Source of the DNA: Flavobacterium sp. UBA7680
GTDB taxonomy: Bacteria > Bacteroidota > Bacteroidia > Flavobacteriales > Flavobacteriaceae
Direction: 5' to 3'
Assembly: GCF_002482975.1 (NCBI RefSeq)
Contig: NZ_DLHA01000045.1
Coordinates: forward strand, 1-64,000
DNA: 64,000 nucleotides
Part shown: positions 1 through 9,364 of the stretch, piece by piece
How the letters are laid out: the number at the start of each line of letters is the position of its first letter
How positions within the stretch are numbered: the stretch's first letter is position 1
The notes under the pieces: generated by a model
What the model saw: the letters and a program-made list of their open reading frames with translations, nothing else
The model's database searches: none
What the model was told of the DNA's origin: nothing
Translations under genes and position numbers: made by a program

Positions 1-7
1 TTTTAAA

Positions 8-391
8 TTACTTTTTTGCTTCTTTTGGGCGTTTAGCACCGTACTTAGATCTTCTTTGCGTTCTTCCTGCAACTCCTGACGTGTCAAGCGCTCCACGAAC
101 GATATGATATCTAACACCTGGTAAATCTTTTACCCTTCCGCCTCTAACTAATACTATCGAGTGCTCTTGTAGATTGTGTCCTTCTCCAGGAATGTAAGCA
201 TTCACTTCATTACCATTTGTCAAACGCACACGCGCAACTTTACGCATTGCAGAGTTTGGTTTTTTTGGTGTAGTAGTGTAAACACGCGTACAAACCCCTC
301 TTCTTTGAGGACAAGAATCTAAAGCAACCGATTTACTCTTCTTAGTTATCTGAGTTCTTCCTGTTCTTACTAATTGTTGAATTGTTGGCAT
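8..391 (-). CDS. rpsL: 30S ribosomal protein S12
   Basis: The 127-residue product has the normal length of S12 and carries the conserved family segments, including KKPNSAMRKVARVRL and GRVKDLPGVRYHIVRG. S12 sits at the decoding centre of the small ribosomal subunit. The two lysines whose substitution gives streptomycin resistance in other bacteria (in KKPNSA and VKDLPG) are both present, so this looks like the sensitive form. The gene is read toward the left window edge; in related genomes rpsG and fusA follow, but here they would lie outside. A TAnnTTTG promoter lies about 55 bases upstream of the ATG. Identification is secure. Confidence 0.98.
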   Translation of the reverse strand: MPTIQQLVRTGRTQITKKSKSVALDSCPQRRGVCTRVYTTTPKKPNSAMRKVARVRLTNGNEVNAYIPGEGHNLQEHSIVLVRGGRVKDLPGVRYHIVRGALDTSGVAGRTQRRSKYGAKRPKEAKK

Positions 392-444
392 AATTAATAC
401 TAAAAATTATTATGTTTATTAAATTCCCGCTTTTTACGGGGTTG

Positions 445-452
445 CAAATGTA
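445..452 (-). promoter_or_regulatory. Probable promoter -7 box of rpsL
   Basis: On the minus strand this reads TACATTTG, a match to the Bacteroidota TAnnTTTG box. It would start transcription near 440, inside a short CCCG/CGGG inverted repeat (426-440), leaving a leader of about 50 bases before rpsL. No clear TTG box is visible further upstream. Confidence 0.5.
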
Positions 453-574
453 TAAAATAATTTTCACTATACAAACGTTAATCTATTAATTTTCAACAAC
501 ATTATTTATTAGTATGTTTTTACAAACAAACAATAGATATTTGCATACACTTTAATTAAACAAAACATTTTCAC

Positions 575-2278
575 TTGAAACAGTTTTTTAATACATTGTT
601 TTTTTTGCTTATAAGCTTTTCTGCTTATACTCAAACATTTCATCTAAAAATAAATGGATTAAATGATGTTGAAAACAAAATTATCGACTCCTTAAACTAT
701 AATACAATTCACCCAAATATCAAATCGCTATTTGACGAAATAAAAAACACTTCCGGAAAACTTTCAAAAAAGGGCTTTCTAGACAATAAAACACTAGAAA
801 ACAACAAAATAAATGACAGTACTTATACCGCTATTTTTAGTCTAAAAAACAGAATAAAAAGTATACATATATATATAGGTATAAATAATCATTTTTTTGA
901 TTCCCATAAAAACCAAAATGATTCCATAATCATCCCTTATTCTGAAATTGAAAATTATTTAAACACCAAAATAATTCAAACCGAAAAAGAAGGTTTTGCA
1001 CTAAGTAAAATTAAACTCGAAAATATTCGAAGAAAGAATTTGATAATTTATGCCGACTTAAATTTTAAATCCGAAAAAAAACGTAACGTAAATTCAATTA
1101 TCCTAAATTATGTAAATAGTAATTCTGGCGACTTTTTCCCTAAAGGTCATTTAAAACAACTTAATAAAAAATACCTAAACAAAACATTTAATCAGGAAAT
1201 AACAAAACAACTTTACGAAGACATTAATAGTTTCGAGTTTGTTTCTCAAACCAAATACCCTGAAATACTTTTTACCAATGATTCTACCAAAATTTATACT
1301 TACGTAGAAAAAAGAAAAGCAAACACTTTTGACGGTTTTATTGGATTTTCAAATGACGAAAACAAAAAAGTAACTCTTAATGGATATCTTGACGTTCTAT
1401 TAATCAATACACTTCACGCTGGGGAACAATTTTCATTATACTGGAAAAGCGATGGAAACCAACAAAAGACTTTTAGCACCAAACTCGAAATTCCATATAT
1501 ATTCAAATCACCACTCGGAATAAAGGCCCAATTAAACATATTCAAACAAGACAGTACTTTTCAAAACACAAAAACAGCAATTGATTTAGGTTATTACATA
1601 AACTACAATTCTAAAGTATATCTAGGATACCAATCTACAGAATCAAGCGACATTCAAAACACAAATAACTCGACTATTAGCGATTTTGACAATTCGTATT
1701 TTACATCAACTTTTGAATATAAAAAAGCTGACTACAACAATAACCTTATGCCCAAAAAAGCATTCTTGAATTTAGCTGGCGGCTATGGAAAAAGAAACAC
1801 AAATAATGATTTGGAAACAGCAGGATCAAGCAAACAATTCTATATAAATTTAAATGCCGGCTATAATTTTGAACTCAATGACAAAAACTATATTAACATA
1901 AATTCACAAAATTTTTATCTGCAAAGCAAAAACTACATTTCGAACGAATTATTCAGATTTGGCGGAATCAGGTCAATAAGAGGATTTTTAGAAAATAGCC
2001 TTCAGGCAAATTTCACAGCGTCCATTCTTACAGAGTATCGATATATCGTTTCACCAAACCTTTACATTAATTCAATCTTGGATTATGGAATATACCAAGA
2101 CTTGACAAGCGTTTCAGATCCAAACAAAATAAAAAAATTAATAGGAATTGGAATTGGAACCTCAATACAAACTCCAAACGGATTAATAAATATTAATCTC
2201 ACAAACGGAGGAAACAAAACACAGGAATTACAATTATATAACACTATCATAAACATATGTTATAATGTTAAATTTTGA
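575..2278 (+). CDS. Omp85/BamA-like outer membrane protein
   Basis: The 567-residue product starts with a signal peptide (about residues 1-19, ending near AYTQ) and has an N-terminal half of mixed character that may hold POTRA-like segments. Its C-terminal half is rich in alternating aromatic and polar strands typical of a beta barrel. The Omp85 hallmark is visible as FGGIRSIRGF near residues 462-471. This family inserts or exports proteins or lipids at the outer membrane, but this copy is much shorter than BamA, so it is a paralogue and not the essential assembly factor. The start is TTG, chosen because the signal peptide begins exactly there and no upstream ATG is in frame. It stands alone ahead of the SusC gene. 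Confidence 0.75.
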   Translation: MKQFFNTLFFLLISFSAYTQTFHLKINGLNDVENKIIDSLNYNTIHPNIKSLFDEIKNTSGKLSKKGFLDNKTLENNKINDSTYTAIFSLKNRIKSIHIYIGINNHFFDSHKNQNDSIIIPYSEIENYLNTKIIQTEKEGFALSKIKLENIRRKNLIIYADLNFKSEKKRNVNSIILNYVNSNSGDFFPKGHLKQLNKKYLNKTFNQEITKQLYEDINSFEFVSQTKYPEILFTNDSTKIYTYVEKRKANTFDGFIGFSNDENKKVTLNGYLDVLLINTLHAGEQFSLYWKSDGNQQKTFSTKLEIPYIFKSPLGIKAQLNIFKQDSTFQNTKTAIDLGYYINYNSKVYLGYQSTESSDIQNTNNSTISDFDNSYFTSTFEYKKADYNNNLMPKKAFLNLAGGYGKRNTNNDLETAGSSKQFYINLNAGYNFELNDKNYININSQNFYLQSKNYISNELFRFGGIRSIRGFLENSLQANFTASILTEYRYIVSPNLYINSILDYGIYQDLTSVSDPNKIKKLIGIGIGTSIQTPNGLININLTNGGNKTQELQLYNTIINICYNVKF

Positions 2279-2362
2279 CCTTTAACGAAAAAAAAAAATA
2301 TTTTACTAGGAAAGTTAACAAATTATTAAGAGTTTTGCGATACTAATTCAAAATATTTAAAA

Positions 2363-5300
2363 ATGAAACTAAAGTTCAATGGATTCTTAGTGCTTTTATT
2401 AGTACTAGTTGCGCAACTTTCTTTTGCGCAAGAAAGAGCTGTTTCGGGAACAGTTTCTGACAATGCAGGAATGCCTTTACCAGGTGTTAGTGTAATCGTC
2501 AAAGGAACGAAATCTGGAACGCAAACCGATTTTGATGGTAAATATTCTATCAAAGCTTCATCAAGCCAAATTTTGGTATTTAGCTACATTGGGATGAAAA
2601 CCCAGGAAATAGCTGCAACTTCATCAACAGTTAACGTAAAATTAGCTGGAGATGCGCAAGAACTTGAAAGCGTTGTTGTAACAACAGCTTTAGGTGTTAA
2701 AAGAGAGAAAAAATCTCTTGGTTATGCAACACAAGAGGTAAAAGGCGGAGACCTGAAAGCAGGAACTTCAAGTGGAAACTTCTTAAATGAACTTTCTGGA
2801 AAAGTTGCCGGTGTTAACATCACAAGAAACCAAAACTTTGGAGGTTCTACAAGTGCAGTTTCTCGTGGTATTAAAGCTATCGGACAAAGTAATGAGATGC
2901 TTATCGTAATAGATGGTATGCCAATTAACAACAGTAATACTTCTGTTGATGGAACAACAAATCAACAAAGAGGAGCTACTGGTTATGATTATGGTAACAA
3001 TGGTATGGACATCAACCCTGACGACATAGAAAGCGTTAACGTACTTAAAGGTGCTGCTGCATCTGCATTATACGGATACTTAGCTGGAAATGGAGTATTG
3101 ATGATTACTACTAAAAAAGGTAAAGCTAAAAAAGGTCTTGGAATTACAGTTTCATCTGAAGTTGTAACAGGAACTATTGACAAAGATACTTTTGTAAAAT
3201 ACCAAAAACAATACGGAGCTGGATATGGTGCTTCTTTTGGAAGTGAAGACGTTAATGGTGATGGTATTCCTGATCAAGTTGTTGCAATGGGAGATGATGC
3301 TTCTGCAGGTGATGCTTTTGATCCATCATTAAATGTATACCAATGGGATGCTTTTTCTGCTTACCCAGGTAACAACAATTATGGAAAAGCGACTCCATGG
3401 GTAGCTGCTAAAAATGATCCAACAAAATTCTTCAAAAATTCTCTTTCTTTAGTTAATGGAATCTCTTTTGAAGATGCAAATGACAAAACAAATGTAGTTT
3501 TCAACTACACAAACACTAAACAAACTGGTATACTGCCAAATAGTGAATTAAACAAAAACAACTTCAGTTTAAAATTGAATCACCAATTTACTGACAGATT
3601 ATCTCTTGCAACATTTGCTAACTTTTCTAACCAAGCAACTATAGGTAGAAACATTACTGGATACAGTGATAACTTTGTTACTGGATTCCGTCAATGGTGG
3701 CAGACGAATGTTGACATCAAACAATTAGAAGATGCTTACAACAATTCTGGACACCAAAACATTACTTGGAATAGAAAAACATCCGCTAATGGAGCTCCAA
3801 ACTATTGGAATAACCCATATTTTGAACGTTACCAAAATTACCAAAATGACAGCAGAAATCGTTTTGTTGGATATGCTAACTTAACATACAAAGTTGCAGA
3901 ATGGTTATCTGTAACTGGAAAAATTTCAACAGATACATATGCCGAGCTTCGTGAAGAAAGAGTAGCAGTTGGATCTGTAACTAAAACATTTGGTATTAAC
4001 TTATTAGATGAATCATCTGGTTACCAAAGATATAATGGTAATTTCTCTGAACAAAACTATGATTTACTTCTTAACTTTAAGAAGAATTTTGGTGAAGACT
4101 TTAGTTTAACTGGAATTATTGGAGGTACTGTAAAAAGAAATGAATTCACATCAATTACAGCATCAACACAAGGAGGATTAATTGTTCCTGGATTATATGC
4201 TTTATCAAACTCACTTCAAACAAGCCCTTTCCCATATGAAAGAGCTCAAAAACTTGGTGTAAATAGCTACTATGCTTCAGCATCGTTAGGCTACAAAGAT
4301 TTCTTATATGTTGACGGTACTACAAGAAGAGATGCATTCTCAAATCTTCCTGTAGACAACAATTACTTATGGAGTAACTCTATCTCTGGCAGCTGGGTAT
4401 TCTCAAACAATTTAAAAGCTGATTGGTTAACTTTTGGTAAAGTTAGAGCTGGTTATTCTGAAAGCCCGCTTGGAACTCCTGGATTAGCATTAGTAGATAC
4501 TTATACTAAAATTGATGCTTTTAATGAACAGCAACAATATTCTGTTAACAACATCAAAAACAATCCGAACTTAGAGCCAATTAAAACTAAAACTCAAGAG
4601 CTTGGTCTTGAAATGCAGTTCTTAAAAAGAAGAGTTGGATTTGATGTAAGTGTTTACAAAAACGTAAACAATGGTGAAGCTGTAAACGTTCCTTACTCTA
4701 CTGCAACTGGATATACTTCTCGTTATATCAATGCTGCAACTGTAGAAAATAAAGGTATTGAGGTTCAATTTAATTTGACCCCTATTAAAACAAATGATTT
4801 TTCTTGGGATATCAATGTAAACTGGTCTAAAAATGACAACATGGTAACAGCATTGGCTCCAGGAATCTCAAACTTACTTATCACTACTTACCCAGGTTCT
4901 GGAACTTTAAATGCAGTAGTTGGACAACCTTTTGGAGTAATAAAAGGTACAGATTATACATACTATGATCCAAATTTCGTTCCTAGCTACCCAGGAGAAG
5001 TTAATAAAAATGGACCAAGAGTTGTTAGTGCTACAACTGGAAGATACGTAATCAATACTTCTACAAACAATATTGTTGGAAATGTTAATCCAGATTGGAT
5101 TGGTGGTATCCGTAACAAATTTGCTTATAAAAACCTATCTTTAAGTTTCTTAATTGACATGAAAAAAGGTGGAGATATTTTCTCAACTGACCAATGGTAC
5201 GGTGTAGGAACTGGTTTAGGTGTACAAACTGCTGGAAACAATGACTTAGGCAACCCTATTAGAAATACTGTAGCAAATGGTGGTGGTGTAATTTTTGACG

Positions 5301-5659
5301 GAGTTACTCCTGATGGAGCAGTTAATACACGTAGAACTGCTTATTTCAGACCTGAGGCAGGAGCAATCACAAACTCTTACTCTGGTGGTGCTACTAAAGG
5401 ATATGTTTATGATGCAAGTTTTGTGAAATTAAGAGAGGTAAATATTACTTATAATGTACCAACTTCTTTAGTTCAAAAAATCCATTTAGTTGATGCTAAA
5501 ATATCTCTTGTTGGATCTAACTTATGGATCATCCATAAAAACCTTCCAGATGCAGACCCTGAAAGTGGACTTGGTTCAAATACTGGTTCTATGGGACTAT
5601 CTATCGGATCTTTACCAACAACCAGAAATATTGGTTGTAACTTAACAATAAAATTCTAA
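2363..5659 (+). CDS. SusC/RagA-type TonB-linked outer membrane transporter
   Basis: The 1098-residue protein begins with a signal peptide ending at SFAQ. A carboxypeptidase-regulatory-like domain (about 25-100) includes GMPLPGVSVIVKGTKSG. A TonB-box-like stretch, ESVVVTTALG, is followed by a plug domain with VIDGMPINN and ALYGYLAGNGVLMITTKKG (ending near 253), then a long barrel ending in the aromatic KF typical of outer-membrane barrels. SusC proteins import oligosaccharides or peptides with energy from TonB, capped by the SusD lipoprotein encoded three bases downstream. No hydrolase, sigma/anti-sigma pair or hybrid sensor lies nearby, so the substrate cannot be read from context. The body of the gene is less AT-rich than the neighbouring Omp85 gene, consistent with good expression. 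Confidence 0.95.
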   Translation: MKLKFNGFLVLLLVLVAQLSFAQERAVSGTVSDNAGMPLPGVSVIVKGTKSGTQTDFDGKYSIKASSSQILVFSYIGMKTQEIAATSSTVNVKLAGDAQELESVVVTTALGVKREKKSLGYATQEVKGGDLKAGTSSGNFLNELSGKVAGVNITRNQNFGGSTSAVSRGIKAIGQSNEMLIVIDGMPINNSNTSVDGTTNQQRGATGYDYGNNGMDINPDDIESVNVLKGAAASALYGYLAGNGVLMITTKKGKAKKGLGITVSSEVVTGTIDKDTFVKYQKQYGAGYGASFGSEDVNGDGIPDQVVAMGDDASAGDAFDPSLNVYQWDAFSAYPGNNNYGKATPWVAAKNDPTKFFKNSLSLVNGISFEDANDKTNVVFNYTNTKQTGILPNSELNKNNFSLKLNHQFTDRLSLATFANFSNQATIGRNITGYSDNFVTGFRQWWQTNVDIKQLEDAYNNSGHQNITWNRKTSANGAPNYWNNPYFERYQNYQNDSRNRFVGYANLTYKVAEWLSVTGKISTDTYAELREERVAVGSVTKTFGINLLDESSGYQRYNGNFSEQNYDLLLNFKKNFGEDFSLTGIIGGTVKRNEFTSITASTQGGLIVPGLYALSNSLQTSPFPYERAQKLGVNSYYASASLGYKDFLYVDGTTRRDAFSNLPVDNNYLWSNSISGSWVFSNNLKADWLTFGKVRAGYSESPLGTPGLALVDTYTKIDAFNEQQQYSVNNIKNNPNLEPIKTKTQELGLEMQFLKRRVGFDVSVYKNVNNGEAVNVPYSTATGYTSRYINAATVENKGIEVQFNLTPIKTNDFSWDINVNWSKNDNMVTALAPGISNLLITTYPGSGTLNAVVGQPFGVIKGTDYTYYDPNFVPSYPGEVNKNGPRVVSATTGRYVINTSTNNIVGNVNPDWIGGIRNKFAYKNLSLSFLIDMKKGGDIFSTDQWYGVGTGLGVQTAGNNDLGNPIRNTVANGGGVIFDGVTPDGAVNTRRTAYFRPEAGAITNSYSGGATKGYVYDASFVKLREVNITYNVPTSLVQKIHLVDAKISLVGSNLWIIHKNLPDADPESGLGSNTGSMGLSIGSLPTTRNIGCNLTIKF

Positions 5660-5662
5660 GCT

Positions 5663-7141
5663 ATGAAAAATAGACTGCTTATATTTATCCCCCTTTTAGC
5701 TTTGTTTGCATCATGTACTGATGACATTACAGGACTAAACCAGGATGTTAAACGTCCTACCACTACAAAACCAGAGTTCTTGTTCACTAGTGCTGAACAT
5801 GCAATGATGGATCAAGTAACAAGTACAAGTGTAAACTTCAATGTATTTAGATTATATGCTCAACAGTGGACTGAGACATCATATCCACAAGAATCTCAAT
5901 ATGATCTAACTGGTCGTAGTATCCCAGACAGACATTGGGCTACATACTATCGTGATGTATTAAAAGATTTCAAAGAAGCTAAAAGTATCTTACAAGACCA
6001 AAAAGCTAATTTTACAGGAAGCCCAGCTGATTTAAAGGTTCTTGAAAACAAGATATACATAGTTGATATTTTAACTGCCTATTCTTATGGGGTTTTAGTT
6101 GATACTTTTGGTGACATTCCTTATACAGAAGCTTTAGATATCCTTGGTAATCCACAGCCTAAATATGATGACGCTCAGACTATCTACAAAGATCTTATAT
6201 CGAAATTAACAGCTGCATCTCATGGTTTAGATCAAAGCAGCGACAGTTATGGTGATGCAGATCTTGTATATGGCGGAGACACTGCGAAATGGGCTAAATT
6301 TGCGAACACTCTTCGTTTAAGAATGGCTATTAATATCGATGATGTGGATCATGCTTATGCAAGCACACAAGCCTTAGCTGCTCTTGCTGATGGTGTTATT
6401 ATAAACAATGCAGATAGTGCTTATTTGAACTATGCTGCCGTTCAGCCAAACGCTAACCCTTTGTATGTTGATTTAGTAGCTTCTAATCGTGATGACTTTG
6501 TTCCTGCAAATACTTTAGTAAATAAAATGAATACTCTTGCTGACCCAAGACGTCCTAAATTTTTCACAGACTACCCAGTAGGATCAGGAAATTATGCAGG
6601 TGGTGTATATGGTGTTCTTAATGTTTATACTAATTATTCACATATTGCAGGAACACTTAAAGATCCTGAATATCCTGGAGTTTTGTTAACTGCATCTGAA
6701 GTTCAATTTTTACTAGCTGAAGCTGTAGAAAGAGGTATTGCCGTAGGTGGTACTGCAGAATCTCACTACAACTCTGCAATTACATTATCTATGCAGGATT
6801 GGGGTGTAGCAGCAGCAGATATTACAGCTTACTTAGTTAAACCAACTGTAGCTTATACAACTGCAACAGGAACTTGGAAACAAAAAATTGGTGAGCAATC
6901 TTGGATTGCATTATACAACAGAGGTTTTGAAGCATGGACTTCATACAGAAGATTAGACTTCCCTGTATTAGTAGCACCTCCAGTTACATTTGATGATGCT
7001 GATGGTCCAACTACTATTGTTCCGAGACGTTATTCTTATCCAGGTAACGAGCAAACACTTAATGCTGACAATTACGCAGCAGCAGCAGCTAAACTTGGAA
7101 GTAACGGTACTTCAAAACGTATTTTCTGGGATAAATTCTAA
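5663..7141 (+). CDS. SusD/RagB-like surface lipoprotein
   Basis: The 492-residue protein has a lipoprotein signal with the lipobox LFASC (Cys18) followed by acidic residues (TDD), which in Bacteroidota favour surface export. It then has the helical TPR-like architecture of the SusD-like group, including a VRPTT-like start of the mature region and a C-terminal region with WIALYNRGFEAWTSYRR. SusD proteins bind the substrate outside and act as the lid of the SusC channel. The ATG follows the SusC stop codon by three bases, and the pair ends at a strong terminator at 7168-7198, so they form a two-gene operon without associated enzymes. Confidence 0.93.
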   Translation: MKNRLLIFIPLLALFASCTDDITGLNQDVKRPTTTKPEFLFTSAEHAMMDQVTSTSVNFNVFRLYAQQWTETSYPQESQYDLTGRSIPDRHWATYYRDVLKDFKEAKSILQDQKANFTGSPADLKVLENKIYIVDILTAYSYGVLVDTFGDIPYTEALDILGNPQPKYDDAQTIYKDLISKLTAASHGLDQSSDSYGDADLVYGGDTAKWAKFANTLRLRMAINIDDVDHAYASTQALAALADGVIINNADSAYLNYAAVQPNANPLYVDLVASNRDDFVPANTLVNKMNTLADPRRPKFFTDYPVGSGNYAGGVYGVLNVYTNYSHIAGTLKDPEYPGVLLTASEVQFLLAEAVERGIAVGGTAESHYNSAITLSMQDWGVAAADITAYLVKPTVAYTTATGTWKQKIGEQSWIALYNRGFEAWTSYRRLDFPVLVAPPVTFDDADGPTTIVPRRYSYPGNEQTLNADNYAAAAAKLGSNGTSKRIFWDKF

Positions 7142-7167
7142 TTTTATTCTAAATCAAATACTAAAAG

Positions 7168-7198
7168 CCATCCCGTTCATTCGGGGTGGTTTTTTTTT
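7168..7198 (+). terminator. Rho-independent terminator of the susC/susD pair
   Basis: An 8-bp stem (CCATCCCG with CGGGGTGG, one G-T pair) and a 6-base loop are followed by nine T residues. It lies directly after the susD-like gene and ahead of the promoter of the methyltransferase gene. Confidence 0.85.
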
Positions 7199-7214
7199 AT
7201 ATAAACATTATACC

Positions 7215-7222
7215 TATATTTG
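7215..7222 (+). promoter_or_regulatory. Promoter -7 box (TATATTTG) of the rRNA methyltransferase gene
   Basis: A perfect TAnnTTTG box ends only four bases before the ATG at 7227. With the usual spacing, transcription would begin at or within a few bases of the start codon, so the message would be leaderless or nearly so. The box also shows that reading-frame extension upstream to 6990 is not translated. Confidence 0.65.
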
Positions 7223-7226
7223 CCTC

Positions 7227-7961
7227 ATGGAAAAAGAACATCAAATATTTGGTATTAGAGCCATTATAGAAGCGATACAAGCTGGTCAGGAAGTTGACAA
7301 AGTATTTATACAAAAAGAAATTTCTGGAGAATTAATGAAAGATTTAATGAAGGTAATGAAACGTGCCAACATTAATTTTTCTTATGTTCCAGTTGAAAAA
7401 CTAAATAGATTAACACCAAATAATCATCAAGGTGCTGTTGCAACAATCTCCCCTATTGGATTTATTGATATAGAACATTTAGTAGAGTCAACAATTGCTT
7501 CGGGTTCAAAACCTTTATTTTTAATATTAGACCAAATCTCTGATGCGAGAAATTTTGGTGCTATTATCCGAACTGCCGAATGCACAGGAGTAAATGGAAT
7601 TATCGTCCAAAAAGCAGGTTCTGCACCAGTAAATGGTGACACAGTTAAAACATCTGCAGGAGCAGTATTCAATGTGCCTATTTGCAAAGTTGAACATATC
7701 AAAGATGCTATATTCTACCTTCAGGGATCTGGAATAAAAACTGTAGCTGCCACTGAAAAAACAGATCAAAACATTTATGATTTATCCTTAAATGAACCTT
7801 TAGCTATTATAATGGGATCTGAAGATAGAGGTATAAATCCTTCTGTTTTGAAAATTGTAGATGAAAAAGCAAAATTGCCAATGTTTGGTTCCATAGGATC
7901 GCTTAACGTATCTGTTGCATGCGGTGCGTTTTTATACGAAACAGTTCGTCAGAGAAGTTAA
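7227..7961 (+). CDS. rlmB: 23S rRNA (guanosine-2'-O-)-methyltransferase, TrmH/RlmB family
   Basis: The 244-residue product has the two-part structure of SpoU-class enzymes: an N-terminal substrate-binding domain beginning EKEHQIFGIRAIIEAI and a C-terminal trefoil-knot methyltransferase domain. The domain shows the three SpoU motifs: LDQISDARNFGAIIRTAEC, IIMGSEDRGI and LNVSVACGAFLYE. It methylates a 2'-hydroxyl of guanosine in 23S rRNA using S-adenosylmethionine. The frame stays open to 6990 inside the susD gene, but the family begins at the ATG at 7227 and a TATATTTG promoter box ends just before it, so that start is chosen. Exact target (RlmB versus another TrmH member) is inferred from family similarity. 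Confidence 0.88.
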   Translation: MEKEHQIFGIRAIIEAIQAGQEVDKVFIQKEISGELMKDLMKVMKRANINFSYVPVEKLNRLTPNNHQGAVATISPIGFIDIEHLVESTIASGSKPLFLILDQISDARNFGAIIRTAECTGVNGIIVQKAGSAPVNGDTVKTSAGAVFNVPICKVEHIKDAIFYLQGSGIKTVAATEKTDQNIYDLSLNEPLAIIMGSEDRGINPSVLKIVDEKAKLPMFGSIGSLNVSVACGAFLYETVRQRS

Positions 7962-8002
7962 TAAAGCATCCAGAAGTAGAATGACAACTTAATAACTATT
8001 AA

Positions 8003-8803
8003 ATGTCTTCAAAACTTGCTCAAAATATAGTACTTAGAAAAATCTGTTTTGTAATTGTAATTTTTCTAATTACAACCATGAGTTATGGACAAACAACAAA
8101 GTATAATCAATTTTGGGGTGAAGTTCAATTTACCAAAACCATCACCAAAAAATGGTCAGCCGAACTTAATTTGGGAACAAGTTATAGCAGTACTGAATCA
8201 TCCCCAAACATTTTTGAGCAAAATACACAAAGATCATTTAGAGCCTGGGGGCATTATTATTTAACTCCTCGATGGAAACTATCTTCATTTATAGGATACT
8301 TTAACAACAAAGATGTCCCTGAAATTGGTCAGTTTGAATCTCCAGAATGGCGATTTGCCCTGCAAGGTATTTATTATTTCCACAAAACCGGATATACTTT
8401 AAGTACAAGAATGCGAACGGAGCTTCGTCATATGAAAAATGAAGATGACTCTTATGAAACCGTAGTTCGATATCGCCAGCAAATTAAATTCATAAAACCT
8501 ATTAACAGCAAAGTTTTACGGGAAGGAGTTGTCTACGCTATTGCATCTGACGAAGTATTTATTAAATCCGGGACAAAAGTTACTGGTCTTAGTTTTTTTG
8601 ACAGGAACAGATTCAATATTGGCGCTGGTTATTTGTTTACAGATAACATACAAATTGAGCTAACTTATGGAAACGAATATCTACCGAGAGATAACGGAAA
8701 TCAAATCATAAACGCCGCATCGTTTACACTTACTTTTAATAATTTTTTTGAGAATCTAAATAAAAAGTTATTGCACAAATCAGAAACTACAAGTGATGAT
8801 TAA
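8003..8803 (+). CDS. DUF2490 domain-containing outer membrane protein
   Basis: This 266-residue protein has an N-terminal hydrophobic segment (about residues 15-29, followed by SYGQ) consistent with a signal peptide, then repeated amphipathic strands such as RSFRAWGHYYLTPRWKLSSF and FNIGAGYLFTDNIQIELTYG. The pattern fits DUF2490, a small predicted outer-membrane barrel family common in Flavobacteria, of unknown function. The gene follows the methyltransferase gene by 41 bases and converges with the next gene across only two bases, with no visible terminator between them. Confidence 0.75.
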   Translation: MSSKLAQNIVLRKICFVIVIFLITTMSYGQTTKYNQFWGEVQFTKTITKKWSAELNLGTSYSSTESSPNIFEQNTQRSFRAWGHYYLTPRWKLSSFIGYFNNKDVPEIGQFESPEWRFALQGIYYFHKTGYTLSTRMRTELRHMKNEDDSYETVVRYRQQIKFIKPINSKVLREGVVYAIASDEVFIKSGTKVTGLSFFDRNRFNIGAGYLFTDNIQIELTYGNEYLPRDNGNQIINAASFTLTFNNFFENLNKKLLHKSETTSDD

Positions 8804-8805
8804 GT

Positions 8806-9312
8806 CTACTTTTCTTCTTCTTTTAAAAAACAAGCAAGCTGTTTTACAATTTCATCTTTATGCAATTTGAAATTGTAATCACGAATAAACTCAGTTCCTT
8901 TCATATTTATAGAAGCTACAACGGCTTCGAATTCAGAAAATGCTTTTAAATCTTTTTTGTCCATTAGATACAAAACCTGCATAACAGAATCATTTTTTAT
9001 ATACTGGGTATCATAATGCGTCAATTTATAAGCATTATTATCTGCTAAATGTATAATCAAATCATCTTTAATTTCTTTACCAACTTTCTTTTCCGGAAAA
9101 GGTATTGGCTGAAGAGCAACAAAATAATTTTCTTTATCAGTAACAATATTTATTTTTAGAGATTTAGATTTTGTAGTATAAAAAACCGCCGGGTCAAAAT
9201 AATACACCATCGAACCGTCTGCAAGTACCCTATTCTTTACATCACATTGAGCAAAAGATTCAGTACTTCCAAAAATCAATAAAATTAAAACTAAAAAAAA
9301 AGTATTTTTCAT
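8806..9312 (-). CDS. Secreted protein of unknown function
   Basis: The 168-residue product has a clear signal peptide (MKNTFFLVLILLIFGSTESFAQ). The mature part is polar with one cysteine just after the cleavage site and another near the C-terminus. I do not recognise the family. A CAAAATTA sequence at 9346-9353 (TAATTTTG on the minus strand) is a good promoter box 34 bases upstream of the start, so the gene is probably transcribed on its own. It converges with the DUF2490 gene. Confidence 0.65.
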   Translation of the reverse strand: MKNTFFLVLILLIFGSTESFAQCDVKNRVLADGSMVYYFDPAVFYTTKSKSLKINIVTDKENYFVALQPIPFPEKKVGKEIKDDLIIHLADNNAYKLTHYDTQYIKNDSVMQVLYLMDKKDLKAFSEFEAVVASINMKGTEFIRDYNFKLHKDEIVKQLACFLKEEEK

Positions 9313-9345
9313 GAGTTGGATTAATCAAATTAAAATGGTCCTTAA

Positions 9346-9353
9346 CAAAATTA
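9346..9353 (-). promoter_or_regulatory. Probable promoter -7 box of the small secreted protein gene
   Basis: It reads TAATTTTG on the minus strand, a match to TAnnTTTG, in the 52-base gap between the rhomboid gene and the small secreted protein gene. Confidence 0.45.
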
Positions 9354-9364
9354 ATCATTTTAAT

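Noticed and set aside
6990..7226. Upstream extension of the rRNA methyltransferase frame
   Set aside because: It overlaps the susD gene in another frame, crosses its terminator and lies upstream of the promoter box.
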